NCBI GenBank assembly: GCA_015501075.1
Contig: JADNYJ010000031.1
Location: forward strand, 186,001 to 250,000
Direction of reading: 5' to 3'
Source: Gymnopilus junonius
Taxonomy: Eukaryota > Basidiomycota > Agaricomycetes > Agaricales > Galerinaceae
DNA length: 64,000 nucleotides
The translations under genes were made by a program, and so were the position numbers. Shown in pieces: positions 22,830 to 35,203 of the stretch; within the stretch, counting starts at the first letter, position 1; every line of letters begins with the position of its first letter. The notes beneath the pieces are model-generated. The model did no database searches, had not been told where the DNA came from, and was given only the letters and a program-made list of their open reading frames with translations.

Positions 22830-24355
22830 CGAAAGGCTTTTGGAGTATGCACCAGTGTTCAAGTCGCGGAAATTGTCAGACGCTAGATGATGAAGAACAG
22901 TACAAGGTCATGTACAATCTCCAACGGCGAATCTTGCGACGCGTGTAGGAAGATCACCTCTCTCTCAATACACAGATATCAAACGCAAGGAGGGTACTTG
23001 ATGACCTGTTGATCCAGCGCCAAGAGCTCAAAACCAAAGTCAACCAACTGCACGGTTCCATATTCTACATCTGGAAATGACTACCCATGTTTTCGAGCTA
23101 TTTGTCAATGACCAGGGAGATTTCTGACGATCTCTCAGAATGTACCCACGAGTTCGAACAACCCGTCGCCGTTGGTTTTAAGAGCAGTTTGTCGTTCCTG
23201 GCGTCGGATCGTGTTATCCACTCCCCGGTTGTGGACGAAATTTTCCTTCCGGTACTGTAAAGCGAAGGCTGAGGGACAGTGTCAACTCTTCTGCGACTGG
23301 CTCAGGCACTCTGGCGATCTTCCCGTCAGTATCAAGCTTTCTATCAACTCCGATAACGACGACTACTACACCGAAGCCAATGAATTCCCTACGTTCTCTT
23401 TCATGCTCATTCTTAATGCGGCCAAGGAATGTTCGTATCGCTGGAAAAGTCTGGCAACCATCAGGCTCCCTCACACACTCTATTCTCTTCTTTGCGGAAG
23501 TCTTCAAGGAGCTCCCCTCTTGGACTCGCTGACGGTTCATACTTCATCTTCATCCTACAAAGAAGGGACAGAATTTCACTTGACTGCAGGGAAGCCCTCT
23601 CCAAGGACCGTTGTTATCTCCCTGATGTCTCTCCGCTCCTTTAACGTGGACTTTACTCGCCTCATCACGATAAGGGCTTGCGCGATTTCCTTGGGGACGA
23701 CATTCTTGGCTCATCATTCGCTCTGCCACTCCGTCACTGAACACATGCATCTGGGAACGTGGCCGTCCCTTTCAACAATCTCTGGGTCGGATTCCCTTTG
23801 TCCACTCTCAATTAGAAACCTTCACCTTGGACGTACCGATGACGTACCCTAACTGTCAGCATCTGCTCGACTACTTGACGCTCCTTGCTCTGGAGTCCCT
23901 TTCATGCGATAAATATTCTTTAAATCTTTCCTTGACCGTTCGCATTGTCGACTTTTGAAGGTAACATTAAGGACATTGTTCCTATAAGCAGAGTCGACCT
24001 CGTCGCTTTGATGAAGCGTTTACTTAACGGTTCAAAGAGCCACGTTCATACCTCCCCCCGCGCTCCTCCAGCATGGACACAATGCTGTTTTACACCAGCC
24101 TTCTGGCGAACGACGACGACGTTCCTTCTGCCATCTGTGACATCCTTGGAAAAAATCGCAGTGAAAGAGGACTTTCGATTGGTCGGATATTGCGACACGG
24201 AGTGTGTTTCCATAAAGCGACCCGAGTTACGTGCGCGCTCACGATCTAGCTATTACTGCGCGTACAAAGCGCTTCCGCCTCGTCCTATCTCCGGAGAGGG
24301 TGTCAAGGTAGTACTCAAGCTGGAAGATCTGGGAGTGAATGAATGTCTTTGTTGA
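22830..24355 (+). pseudogene. decayed tandem copy of the F-box gene
   Basis: Homologous along its length to the upstream F-box gene, with matching blocks AVCRSWRRIVLSTPRLWTKF, CDWLRHSGDLPVSIKLS, ECSYRWKSLATIRLP, CGSLQGAPLLDSLTV and TAGKPSPRTVVIS. Frame is lost repeatedly. One base is gained near 22905 (cagtacaaggtcatg against caatatgggtcatg) and two near 22965 (tctctctcaata against tctctcaaca). The largest open piece (23172-23852) ends in a scrambled C-terminus. The 3' part (23945-24355) is barely recognisable. Conserved text with scattered indels points to true decay after tandem duplication. Confidence 0.8.
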
Positions 24356-24919
24356 GGGTCCACACGTTCCCGAGGGTTTCTTTACCAACCCAACCGACAA
24401 ATTAAAAAGCATGCGGTAAAGTATTGCCTATATAATCCGGTTGAGGTCCTAGTTTTACTCTGCAAAGGGGCATAATAATGTTTGACGTTTGAATAATGTC
24501 GAGTGCTCCTTCTGGAAGTTGTGGACCGTACAGACAATTTTTTTTATAGATGCCAATGGAAAGGAGGTGATGTGACAATCGCTGTGGGCAGGGATGAAGG
24601 TTAATCGAAACGATTGACAATCAGCCTCTCCTAGTCTCGCAGGGGTGCGATTAAGTTGAGCGTTAGATGTGGTTGGTGATTATTCAAGCAGAAGAAAAAA
24701 TGGTTTCAAGATACTTAATGGCTTTGATGCAACGAGATTCATTGAACGACTCTGTTTGAGTGGTGGAATTTGGAAAGGACAAGAGGGAGTGAAGAAAGGA
24801 TTGATGTTTTAGTGATGAGGTCATCACTTTCTTCATTTGCGGAAAACCAGTCGGGCTCGAGCACGTGTCAGACGACTTCGACTTTACTGCAACTTTGGAC
24901 GCTACACTTGTCATTGACT
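24356..24919. other. intergenic, upstream of SEC2-like gene
   Basis: No gene supported. It presumably carries the promoter of the plus-strand gene starting at 24920. Confidence 0.35.
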
Positions 24920-27900
24920 ATGGCTGAGGTTGCCTCTGCAGAGCCTCCACACGAGAATGGCCATCCTCCACCGGAAGAACAGGTCTCCGAGTCTCCTGAT
25001 GCCACCACCACCCAAAGCCACCACCGAGCAGAAAGCACTGCGACATCCCACTCGCTCTCCCACTCTAGCATCCTCACCTCGCCCCAGCCCAAGCCCGCCG
25101 ACCGAGCACCGTCGACAGGGACGCCCAGGAAATGGTCATCGATTCTCTCCGCATGCAGATCCAGGACCTCATCTCCCAAGTCTCGCAGCTCAACACCAAG
25201 CTCGTGAACTCCTACGACCGCGTCTCTGACCTCGAAGACGACCTGCACGTCGCTTCCTCCTCCCTCCGCTCCTCCTCGCTCAAGATCTCACAGCTCGAGC
25301 TAGAGCGGACGCAGCACCTGTCCGCGTTGAACACGGGGTTGTTGGTGGAGAAATCGCATGTGACGACCGAGTTGAACCGGTTGATGGAGAAAGCGACGGA
25401 GGAGGCGGCGCAGAGGGGCCAGGCGGAGAGTGCGCGGATGGCGATTGAGAAGGACCTGGATGATCTCAGCGCGTCGTTGTTCGGGCAGGCGAATGCGATG
25501 GTGGCGGAGGCGAGGTTCGAGAAGCACCTGAGTGAGCGCAAGGTGGAGGATGCGGAGCGGGCGCTGAAGAGCGCGGAGGAGGCCGTGCAGGTGATGCAGG
25601 CGCAGATGCAGACGATGCAAGGGGAGAGGGAGGACGCGGAGAAGAGAGCGCGGGAGATGGAGGTGGCGATGGGGAAGGGTAAGTGGGTGGCACGGAGGGA
25701 AGAGAGGGAGAGAGCGGTGTCGCTGAGACTGTTCAGTGTGCATACGCCGTATTTGGATTATCTGGCGTTTATAGCCCATCTGCGCGTGCTGCACCCCTCT
25801 TCGCCCAGTGCGACTCCGGCCATGTCGACTCTCCTTCAGCTGCCCTTTCTCGTCCGGCTGATGACCGAAGACTCGTATGTGCCCTCCTCTGTACGTAATA
25901 CACGCTAATGTACTCCCTACAGCGAACCCACCGTGCGTCTGGACCTCGCACCGTCACTCAACTGGCTCTCCGGCGCTCCGTCCTCTCTGCCATCCACTCG
26001 GGCCAACTCACCATCGAACCCATCCCCGCCTCCTCCCTCTTCTCCCCGGCCGAATCATCCACATACCCTTCTCCAGCACCACCATCGCAGGCATGAACAG
26101 CACGGGATAATGTCTCCTGCGCTCTCTGCGGCACCCCATCTTCCCTGTAGATATAGCCTCTGACGCGAACCAGAAAAGTCCGTGAGTTTGGGATCCACTT
26201 CTGCAACCAGTTCGTCATGGTCCGGTGCTACTGCGTTTTCAAAAAGCCGGTGTAAATGTGACCGGCACCCCGTCCTCCCTACCCATCGCAGGACTTCGCC
26301 CCTAAGCAGCAGTAATACCCAGATCTTCATATTCCGCCTCGCGTCCTCCCTAGCTCCGGGATCGCGATTGCGAGTTTGCCTTTGCCATCCTTGACTAAAT
26401 CCTCTTCCCAGTCGACGGCGTACAGCGCAAACTCCCATTCCCATACTTATTCATATGGGAATGGTGTCCCCTCCTCGTCTTCGAGTTCGATGCATACACA
26501 TGCCCATACCGGTCCTCCGTCCTCGTCGTCTTCTTCTGTTAATATCAACGGCACACATTACTCCTCACCCAACTTTCTGTCCAACACTACCCCATCACTA
26601 TCACATGCGCACTCCGGTATATCCAACATAAATACGAATTTGAATACCACCAACATAACCACAAACTCCCAACCAACAACGATATACCCCTCTGCCAATC
26701 CGGATGGTGCCTCAACCGACTCCGCACGACCTGTACGCTCTGGGCGTATGTGCGGACGGGCATCGTGGATAAAGTGTGGGAGGAGGAGTTGCCTTTGCCG
26801 CCGCCGTATTCTTCTCATTCTTCTTCTTCTGCTGCTGCTGCTGCTGGGTTGAATGGGTCAGGGTCGGTGTTACCGCTCCATCCTCATCCTCATCATGCGA
26901 AATCACAAGGACAAGTATTACCCCCTGAGCATTTACCGCCCTCAAGTCTGAGTAATGGAAGTGGGAAGGGGGAGAAGCCACCGCCGGTCCCGCCGAGGAA
27001 GAGGGGTCTGTGGGGGATTGCGAGTGCGATTGGGGAGAGGGCGGCTAGTTGGGGGTCTGCTGGGTCTGGGGTGAGGGGAAGGAGGGGAAGGTGGAAGGCA
27101 AGGTGGAGATGAAGTCTGAGGGCAAGGAGGGTAAGGAGAAACCACCTCAACACCCTTCGTTAAACCAGGAGAAGGAGAAGGAGACGAGGAGGTTACCGCC
27201 TCCGTTACCACCTTCTACATCATCTTCTGCCATGCATCGGCTCCACCGCCGCCGCCCTTACCTAAACGCAGCGAAGGGAGGGGGAGGAGTCGGACGCCGC
27301 AACCTTCTCAGGTACCAGCTGCTGATGCTCCTACTGATGCTGAAGGCACTGAAGCTACTGGAAACGCTGATACGGATGCGGATGTATCTTCGACACAAGA
27401 GCCTTCAACTACAATTCCAACTACAACGTCAACCACAACCGCCACCACAACGTCAAATACTCCCCCCCTCCACCCCCTCTTCCGCCCCGCTCCCATCCCC
27501 CTACTCAAAGCACACTCGTACGCCGTCCACAGTGCCGTTACCTGATTCGAGCCTGGGACGCCCTCTGCTCAGTCTGTTGTTCAGCCGCTTTCGAGAGCTA
27601 CGTCGCCTTTAGGTGGCGCAGCATCGGTAGGAGGTATAGGAGGAGCATCGCCGCCGCCGATTCCTAGAAGGGCAGCTGCGCGTGTGAGAGGTGGTACGCC
27701 TGCGCCTGCGTCTGATCCTATAACTGAGAAGAAGGATGAGAGTGAGGAAACGGCTGCTGCTGTTCCTCCTGCTCCTGGTGCTGTTGTTCCTACAGTGGAT
27801 GTGGACAAGGATAAGGATAAGGATGCGGATGCGGAGAATAAAGAAGACAAGGCAGATGAAAAGAAGGAAAAGGAGGAAAGCGAAACCAAGGAGAAAGATG

Positions 27901-28745
27901 TTGACATTGCAGCTGCAGCTGTCACAGATGCAGATGCAGATGTCGATACAGAGGCAGATGTGTTCGTGGACGCGCCCACGCCTGCGCCTGGACAGGAGCC
28001 GGAAGGTGTGTCGGCCGATGTTGCTCCTGTTCCTGTCGGGGAAGAGAAAGCGGAGGAGTATGCTGCTGTTGCTGAAGCTGGGGTTATGAAGGAGGGTGGG
28101 GAGAAGGCCGAGGAGAAGGCCAACGAACAGGAATCCAAGGAGGAGGAGGGGGAGGGGGAGGAGCAGTCCAAGGAGAAGGAAAATGACAAGGAAGAAAAAG
28201 GAGAAGAGGAAAACAAAAACTCCATCGTGGTCGCTCCAGGTGGCGAAAGCAAACAACAGCTGCAGGATGAAGGTGAAGGTGAGGGTGAAGGTGATAAAGT
28301 CAAAGATTCACCCGAGGCCGCTGTGGATGTCGAGACGCCCCAGCACCACCATCAGGATCAGGAGGAAACAGAAGGCGAGTTTGTTCATGTGGGTGGTCAT
28401 CATGGAGCTGAGAAGGAGAAGGAGGGTCACGGTATTGCAGTCGTCGCCTCGGTTGAGAAGGAGGAGGCGAAAGACCGTGATGAAACTCAGGAGGCTAGGG
28501 AGAACGAAGAAAAAGGGCTCCGGGAAAAGGAGGATCGGGAGCGGAAAGAAAGAGAAGACCGAGAGCGGAAAGAAAAGGAACGTATAGAAGAGGGACGAAA
28601 ACAAAAAGAGAAAGAGAAAGAAGAGGAGGAGAAATCCAAAGCGGGTTTCGTGGGCGACGTTACTTGGGAAGAGCGTACGTGGAAGGAGATCGTTAGGCTT
28701 CGGGAGGATATGTTTTGGGCGCGGGTGGGTGGGTTGAGGGAGTGA
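24920..28745 (+). CDS. SEC2: Sec2-family Rab guanine nucleotide exchange factor, frame interrupted in this assembly
   Basis: Exchange factor for a Sec4-type Rab GTPase that drives secretory vesicles to the plasma membrane. Exon 1 is 24920..24982. Likely introns are 24983..25068 and 25875..25922 (GTATGT..CTACAG). The coiled-coil GEF core (25132 on) contains SHVTTELNRLMEKATEEAAQ and DLDDLSASLFGQAN, diagnostic of Sec2/Rabin8. A second conserved block reads EPTVRLDLAPSLNWLS then RRSVLSAIHSGQLTIEP, VSCALCGTP, GWCLNRLRTTCTLWAYVRTG and IVDKVWEEEL. Low-complexity Pro/Ser and Lys/Glu stretches follow, and the end reads WEERTWKEIVRLREDMFWAR. These blocks lie in successive frames, each shift equal to one missing base. 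The clear ones are at C or G runs: near 25970, 26134, 26687, 27068 and 27239. A TGA at 26094 also interrupts one frame. I treat this as one gene with probable consensus errors. A real pseudogene is the alternative. Confidence 0.72.
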
Positions 28746-29312
28746 GGAGGTAGTGAGTATGTTTGTGGAACGCGGGTGTGTGAAGGGGGGCATCTTAGAT
28801 ACGTATCTTACTATCGCTGGCGGTTATCGGTGGTGTTGGTTTTTCATATTTTCATATTATTTATTTTATTCCGGCTTCTTACTTTGATTTGGTTGCTTAC
28901 CATACATATACTTTTTTTTTACAATGGACTTTTTTCTTTCTTCCTTTTCTTTCTTTGTTGGTGGATATAATATCGTATGATCATCATATTACTTACATTG
29001 CATCACAGGCTATTACTCTAGATGCCTGGTGCATGGATGTGCATAGATGATAAAACAGACTATTTCATTCTAAAAAAGGAAATAAGTTCTATTTTAGGAA
29101 GGCTTTAGTCACATTAAGGATTGTTCGTTCGCGATGTGCACGTAAATTCTTAAGTCTGTGTCTGTAAAGTTATAGCATGTCCAATGATAACGATGTATTT
29201 CCAACGCAGCACAGCTCCAGAAGTATTTGTAGATTAAAATATTAAATTTCGTTTCTTCCTTTTTTCCATTTTATTTGCCTTTGCCTTTTCTGTTCGTCTT
29301 CAGTATGAAATC
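28746..29312. other. intergenic between convergent SEC2 and CAB2
   Basis: T-rich 3' flanks of two converging genes (long T runs near 28910-28960 and 29250-29275). No coding content recognised. Confidence 0.4.
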
Positions 29313-30822
29313 TTACGACGGCGCCTTTCCGATCCACTCCAAATGTCTCCTGACCAGCTCAGCGACGATGTCCTCCTCGATTTCTTTGATAGGAAATCCG
29401 GGTGTTTGTACTGTGTCTGCGACGTCGATGTGCAGCCAATGTTCCGAGAAGGAATCGGCTAGTTCCTCTTGCTTCTCCTGTGCATCGTCGGCCTTGGTCA
29501 CACTAATGCTTCCCTCTTCCTCCTCCCCTTCTTCTTGCTGCTTGCCGCTTGCGTCTACTTCAGGAGATGAGGTGGAGGTGGAGTCGGTGACGCCTGGTGG
29601 GAGAGGAGGGAGGGGCTTCTTGGATACGAACACGACTTCGTATTTCCGCCTGTGGAGGTCGTTGCCAATAACCACTTGGTGGCCGTACCGCTCGAGGGCT
29701 TGGCGAGCTTTAGGGATCAGGAGGTTGGGGTCGGTTTCGAGCTGGAAACGTAAAGGTGGAGCGAGGTGGTTATGTGGGAAGTGGGCAGGGAAGGTGAGGA
29801 TGGAGAACTTACTTTGAAAGAGACGATGTATCCCCCTGGTGTCCATTCGTTTACGAGAGGTTTGAGGATCTTGGGGACTTGGTCCATTTCGATGTGCAAG
29901 CTTCCTTTGCCTGATTGGATCTTATGCTCGGACTAGAATTGAAAACATCAATACCCCATGATAAAACACAATAAATAGACACCATACCATCTTCTGCCTG
30001 GGCAAGAAAAAGTCGCTGACGGCAGCCGCGAGGTAAAACATCGCCTTGCGATCCAGGACCGCCATCTCTTGGCTCACCGCCCTCAATAACCACAGATAAT
30101 CATTCACAGTGACGAACGTCAGCGTGTGTAACGTCCCATGCGCATGGACCGCCTTGTACGCTGTCAGCACGTGGAGCAGGTCCTCCCGCTTGTTCGGGGT
30201 CACCGATATGCGGGGCGTCGAGCCCTCGCTGCCATCTGTGAAGGGGGGAGGGTCGATGTCGAGAAAGTCGAGGAAGGGGTTGGTCGAGTGCGAGTAGTGT
30301 CTGCTGAAGGGCTGCAGACTGAACTGGCGGTGCATGAAGATGACGGCGTAGCCTGCTTTGAGGAAGTATTCAGCTGAAGTCGCGCCTCGCGTTCCTGAAT
30401 AAAAGGGGGGAGAAAATTGAGTGGGAATGAAGTTGGAGATGGATGGATTGACAGAATAACGGACCTGCACTGAAGTTGTCGAGGAACCGGACCCTAGAAG
30501 AGCGGACAGCATGAGCCTCTTGGATAAAGGGAACTCGCGAAAAAAAACGCGTTATAGCTTGAATCGCGCTCTCACACGTTGAGCTCTAGAGGTACAGTCG
30601 TACCACCACTCTATCATAGAACGAAAAAGTCAAGTATCAGAGTGTTTCCAGGTATCATTTCATAGATAGTAGACTCACCGTAACAAGAACGACAGCCCGG
30701 CCCTCGCTCTTCTGTCTCTTGACAAACTCGCGCACGTTCTCTACGTCATGCTGCAGCGTCAACGGCGGGGGTTGGGTGGCGAAGTACTCCTCTGCGGAGA
30801 AGGTCGTTGGCTCTGTGTGCAT
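29313..30822 (-). CDS. CAB2: phosphopantothenate-cysteine ligase
   Basis: Second step of coenzyme A synthesis, coupling 4'-phosphopantothenate to cysteine in the cytosol. Exons (minus) are 30822..30679, 30610..30576, 30493..30465, 30394..29988, 29932..29813 and 29741..29313, giving 387 aa. All phases agree. Two exons are only 35 and 29 nt. The nucleotide-binding start reads VVLVTSGGTTVPLE and then, across splices, VRFLDNFSAGTRGATSAEYF. Other family blocks are AAAVSDFFLP, SEHKIQSGKGSL, VPKILKPLVNEW, SFKLETDPNLLIPKARQALE and VVIGNDLHRRKYEVVFV. Length and motif order fit the eukaryotic enzyme (DFP domain). An acidic insert (GKQQEEGEEEEGSISV) near 305 is a local addition. It converges on the SEC2-like gene. 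Confidence 0.95.
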
Positions 30823-31713
30823 CTTCCTGAGTCTGATATGTAATCGACGATCACAAATTTATTTCGGTCCGCCTCCAAAGTTATTCAACGGATCCTGGGG
30901 TTCCGCTGGGCTTGCTCCAGTAGATAGATGGACAGATGTAATGCAATGCAGGTGTCAATGAGCCTATAGATTGGAAAGGAGGAGGTGAAAGATCAGAGAA
31001 ACATCGGTCCACGGTGGTGGAACGATAGTAAATTTGTAACCGGTTGACCGGTCAAAGCGGGAAACGATTTTCTTGATCCCTCTCCACTACCATCATGATC
31101 TACGGAGCTGCTGCAGGCTAATCCTGGCTGCAAAGCTCAGTCAGCTTAAGGATGGAGTTCAAGAATATACGGACTCGAATACCAAAACTTTTCAGCGCTC
31201 ACATTGACGTCTTATCTTATATTTTAAATGTCAGTGCTCTGGCTCTCGAGGCATCTCAACGGTTCCTCTTTGGTTCCGTCGCTGTTGATAATCATGATCT
31301 GCCACTTGTCTGCAGCTGCCAGGTGCAATGGACATGTCTTGGCGCGTTCATCGTTACCAAAATTGCATTGTTGCTCTTTCCGGAGTCTGCTTGGTCATTT
31401 GAATATAGATTCCAGGGCGCTGGTTCGCCACCGCAATAGAAAAGCACGGATAATCTCACGATCTGCTCCCGAGTCTGTGTGTCAGTCTTAGTTATGACAG
31501 GCCTTTCCATACCCTTGGAACCAGTAGCACAGAGACTACGAAATTTGTGTTACAGGCTTACCCCTCCAAGCTGAGTCTATTCCTGCTTCCTGGACAGCTG
31601 TCGTCTCCAGAGACGATAAGTAACGACAGTGAGATGTCGACATCATACCTTTGGGGACCATTGCTTCTTCCTGTCGTTGTCGAGACCCCAAGTCCGAGAC
31701 CCTCGTCGCTCAG
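30823..31713. other. intergenic between CAB2 and Ras-like gene
   Basis: Shared 5' region of two divergent genes. A 95-codon open frame at 31152-31439 starts with ATG and looks partly hydrophobic but has no family signature, so it is not called. Confidence 0.35.
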
Positions 31714-32620
31714 ATGCCCTGTCCTTTGCCTTGGTCTGCTAGAAAGAAGCGCTGGAAGATATTGCTTGTAGGTGATCGGGAAGTGGGAAAGACGTCATTT
31801 GCTTACCGAGTTTGTTCTTTCTTTTGATACGATTTTTGATTTCATTTCTAATGCTACTGGCGGCCTAGTTCTCCGATGATATGTACGGTGAGATTCACCA
31901 GTCCAGTCTCCTTCGTCGCGCCCGTTCATGTTACTGAGCCCAGATTATCTAGAGGTGAGAGATATATTTCCATGTGAAACGAAACACCTAACAATTTCTG
32001 TACAGGAATTTTTTGACAAAATGCTATTCAGCGAAGGTCATGTCAAAGAATGTGCCATCAACGAGAGGGAAAATTGCTGGGTATCACTATTAGATTCCTG
32101 GATAGTCCAAAGTAAAAATTTTCTCCGTTAATCGCCCTCAACTGAAATTTGAAGGCATTAACAGATCACTACTACGATTTGGACGATGATATCCCGTCAG
32201 TCGTTACGCAGTGCTGTTTACCGATAGAATTAATGCATTTTCTTTCTTATGTTCAGGTTCTATCATGGTGTTATCCTTTTCTACTCTATCACTTCAAAGT
32301 CCTCGTTCCAAGATGTAGCAAGAACGTGTCGACAAGTTCCATTTAACCCTAAACAAGACCCGAATCTCGTTTGCATCCTCGTAGGGACAAAATCCGACCT
32401 GACCTCTTCTCGCGAGGTGACGACAGAGGAAGGCGCGGCGTTGGCCAAAGAGCTTGGCTGTCAGGCATTTCTCGAAACATCTGCTAAATCTGGGGCGAAT
32501 GTCGATGCCGCGGTGCTGGCTATGGTGGAGGCACTTAGAAAGGCCGCTGCTGCAGCCCGAGCATTAGATTTTATGATGCCTTTCAGGATGGTCAGAGACT
32601 TGTTGCGCGGTTGCGGATGA
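31714..32620 (+). CDS. atypical Ras-like small GTPase
   Basis: Putative small G protein. The start MPCPLPWSARKKRWKI leads directly into LLVGDREVGKTSFAYR, a full P-loop (G1). The last exon (32257..32620) carries FYHGVILFYSITSKSSFQ, LVGTKSDL (G4 with Thr for Asn) and LETSAKSG (G5). In between, exon pieces read EFFDKMLFSEGHVKECAINE, CWVSLLDSWI and ALTDHYYDLDDDIP, which align with the switch regions. The G3 motif DTAGQ is replaced by DSWI, so GTP hydrolysis is doubtful. The C-terminus ends RDLLRGCG without a CAAX box. The intron 32196..32256 is clear. The donor before 32155 is weak (GTCCAA), and the exons between 31810 and 32020 are uncertain. It could be an early pseudogene. Confidence 0.55.
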
Positions 32621-33335
32621 ATTGGGGACCTTTGATTTGTTACTGGTGCTCATTATTATTTAGAGGCGATTATTGCTTTGTATCATCCAGTGAAGACAGT
32701 GTGGGGTGCATCAAGAAATGGGTCTACATACATGTATTGGGACTTTATTGAAATTTATTATGTTCCATTTTTCGGATACTTTGTCATACACATGTGTAAT
32801 CAGTGCCTCAGTGTTTGACTGTTTAAATGGGCCATATATTTTGTTTTTGTTCAAAATTCATCAGGACTCAGGCGAGAGTTGATCATTACGTAAATCGAAC
32901 CAAGTCAGCGCAAGTTGCAACTGTCACTAATTTGAACACCTACCAAAATAACCAAACGCTTACAACACAACTTCCAATCACCCGCACAGGGTAAATGATA
33001 GCTTTGTCGCCACCACCAATCACTGTTCTACTAGATCCTGAGAAGTGAGGCCCCCTTCTGGTTTCCTGGAGGTGCTGTGCATTAACGACAGATCAAGGAA
33101 GGCCATTGTTTAAACTTTACAGCAACTCCAAGAACGTACCTATTGGAGCAGTGTTACTGACATTGTCGGGATTGTGATCTCTTCTTCGGGGAAAAGGGAC
33201 ACTTATTTGAGGATCTTCCATGGAAGATCTACTTGCTTGCAGTTCAGATCATTCAACTTACTGCGAACGTGCCAAGGCTGCCAACTTGGGATTCCAGAAT
33301 AAGTGAGGAAAATATAGTTTTATTTGAGAGCTATA
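32621..33335. other. upstream region of F-box/LRR gene, duplicated at 39.6-40.05 kb
   Basis: From about 32885 this stretch (attacgtaaat.gaa..aagtcagcg, then cactaatttga.cacc) matches the region before the second F-box/LRR copy. The duplication therefore included the promoter. Both copies have GTGAG..TTTAG ends around 33302-33354 and 40000-40052, which suggests a 5' intron close to the start codon. Confidence 0.6.
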
Positions 33336-35105
33336 ATGCTGATTCAGCGCTTTAGCACGTCTGGCGTAGCCAGCGACAAAGATTGTCTCCATAGACTCGA
33401 CAACGACACTCTCCTCCAAATCTTTGACAAGCTCCGGCCCCAGGGTTACCTCCGTTCTCTGTCTGTCACATGTAAATGGGTCCGGACGTCATGCGCGCCA
33501 ACACTTTTCAGCGAGTGTTCTGTTAAGTCGAAGGAACTTTCATCTGGGAGGTCTCACTTCCTTCCGGAATCGTTGTGGTACTATGTTCGGTGTGTTTTTA
33601 AGCTTGATTTTAACTGATTTCCGGCACTAATGGCATTCCACACCTCAGCACCCTGAGACTTAACGAGTATTTTCTCCGATTGAATGCAAGTCGAGACTGG
33701 GTGACCGGTCTGTGGGGGTTTCCTCCTGCTGAGTCCCGCGAGGATATAAAGATGGAAAAGGAGGCCTTAGCACTTGAATCACGCGCAGGCTCATTCCTAG
33801 AAGAGGCTCTAAAGCATTTGCCATCCTTGCACACCGTTATTGTCGATAACGAGAGTATGATGGCGACGACCGGTCCAGACAAGGCGGGAATTCCGTTACC
33901 TGTCATTCTAGCTATTCTCTCGGTTCCACAGGTCCAGTGTTTTAAGGTCTCTGGCTATTTGTACCACCCCGTGGACCCTTCTCCCGCACGTCGGCGCCTC
34001 GCTCTCTCCAACCTCACGTCTTTCATATATGACATCCCAATCTTTCGTATGCAGCCGCGCACCTTCTCGTCAGAGGGTGCCCTGCTCAACCTCATCATCC
34101 CTGCGCTCCGGCTTTCCCTGGAGAAGTTAGTGCTCCCAGTAGAGAACGCTCCGCTGCAGAAGATGTATATGGAGGAATGGCCTAGTCTGCGCGTCCTCAC
34201 TCTCTATGGCCAACGTCGAACGGTCGTGAAGCCATGTATCCCATATATCACCATCCTCGCCCGCATGCCCAAACTTCAATCTCTCAACCTTTTCTTTGCC
34301 AATCCATGGAATATCGATCCGCAGGCCATCTGGCCGCAGGGCTTCTCTATGAGTTTCCCTTGGCCAGAGCTTCAACAATTGACCGTCACCCAACCACATG
34401 CGGGTGACGTGCTTTGGGCACACCTCCCTGAGAGTTTGCGGACACTTTCACTCCGTTGTTGGCCACGTCATTGGGAACAGGAAGCTTTAAGACGCCCATA
34501 CCGATACCTCTCCCCGCTGCATCAGGCAGAAGTTCATTGGCATACACCGCTTCTATCTTCGTCCGATATGCTCCACATCCTACAACAATGTCAGACACCC
34601 TTTCTTGACCACCTTGATATTGAGTATCAGATTGATAATCAGGAGGCTGCGCTTTTGCAGCATATCAGCTCTGTATTCCCTTTGCTCAAGGTATTAAAAA
34701 TAAGTCGGTATCAACACCCGGCCATAATGATGCTCCCTCTAGTAGGTTCATTCTATCACTTGCACTTGAATGTTACTCATAATGAAATTTCAGACAGATA
34801 TTGTAAATGCATTGGTGCCCCTCAAGGCCATTTGCACACTATATTTGTATGCTGATGAACTGCCTTCTTATTTCTGTGTGGGGAAGCAAGAGGTGGCATC
34901 TTGCAATGATCTTCTTGTTCAAGATCTCACAAGAAACATGAGTAAGACACTTGAGGTCATCTATGTTTCCTTTGGCCATCATCTACAAAGAGATTGGAGG
35001 GAATTCAAGATCATCCGAGCTCTTTGTAATAATACCAAGTCTGACATAATGTTCACTGTAGAACATTGTGCTGATTCTGTTCTTGGACTTTTATCTGTGC
35101 TATGA
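33336..35105 (+). CDS. F-box/leucine-rich-repeat protein, copy 1
   Basis: Probable SCF ubiquitin-ligase adaptor of a lineage-expanded family. Exons are 33336..33589, 33649..34741 and 34794..35105, giving 552 aa. The introns are 59 nt (GTGTGT..CAG, phase 2) and 52 nt (GTAGGT..CAG, phase 0). The F-box (about 14-55) reads DCLHRLDNDTLLQIFDKLRP then LSVTCKWVRTSCAPTLF. Leucine-rich repeats follow, with WPSLRVLTLYGQ, MPKLQSLNLFF and ESLRTLSLRCWP. The start is uncertain. In the second copy the aligned start is ATG (MPDIVSTKDC), but here that codon is ACG, so translation must begin upstream or across a 5' intron. Part of exon 2 (about 34110-34290) is nearly identical to the second copy. Confidence 0.75.
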
Positions 35106-35203
35106 TTGGTGAAGAGTGGCACTAACTAGAAAGATGTGGAGATTGCACAAATTCTTTCCAGGACAGTAATTAGTAATCATATACTATATACAGCATGTAT
35201 GCA

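Noticed and set aside
25679..25736. Apparent intron (gtaagtgggt..gttcag) in the SEC2-like gene
   Set aside because: Removing it breaks frame before VHTPYLDYLAFIAHL. The frame is open through it, so it is kept as coding.
27581..28303. Long minus-strand frames rich in Ser opposite the SEC2-like gene
   Set aside because: They are complements of Lys/Glu-rich repeats on the coding strand. No domain or splice signal is present.
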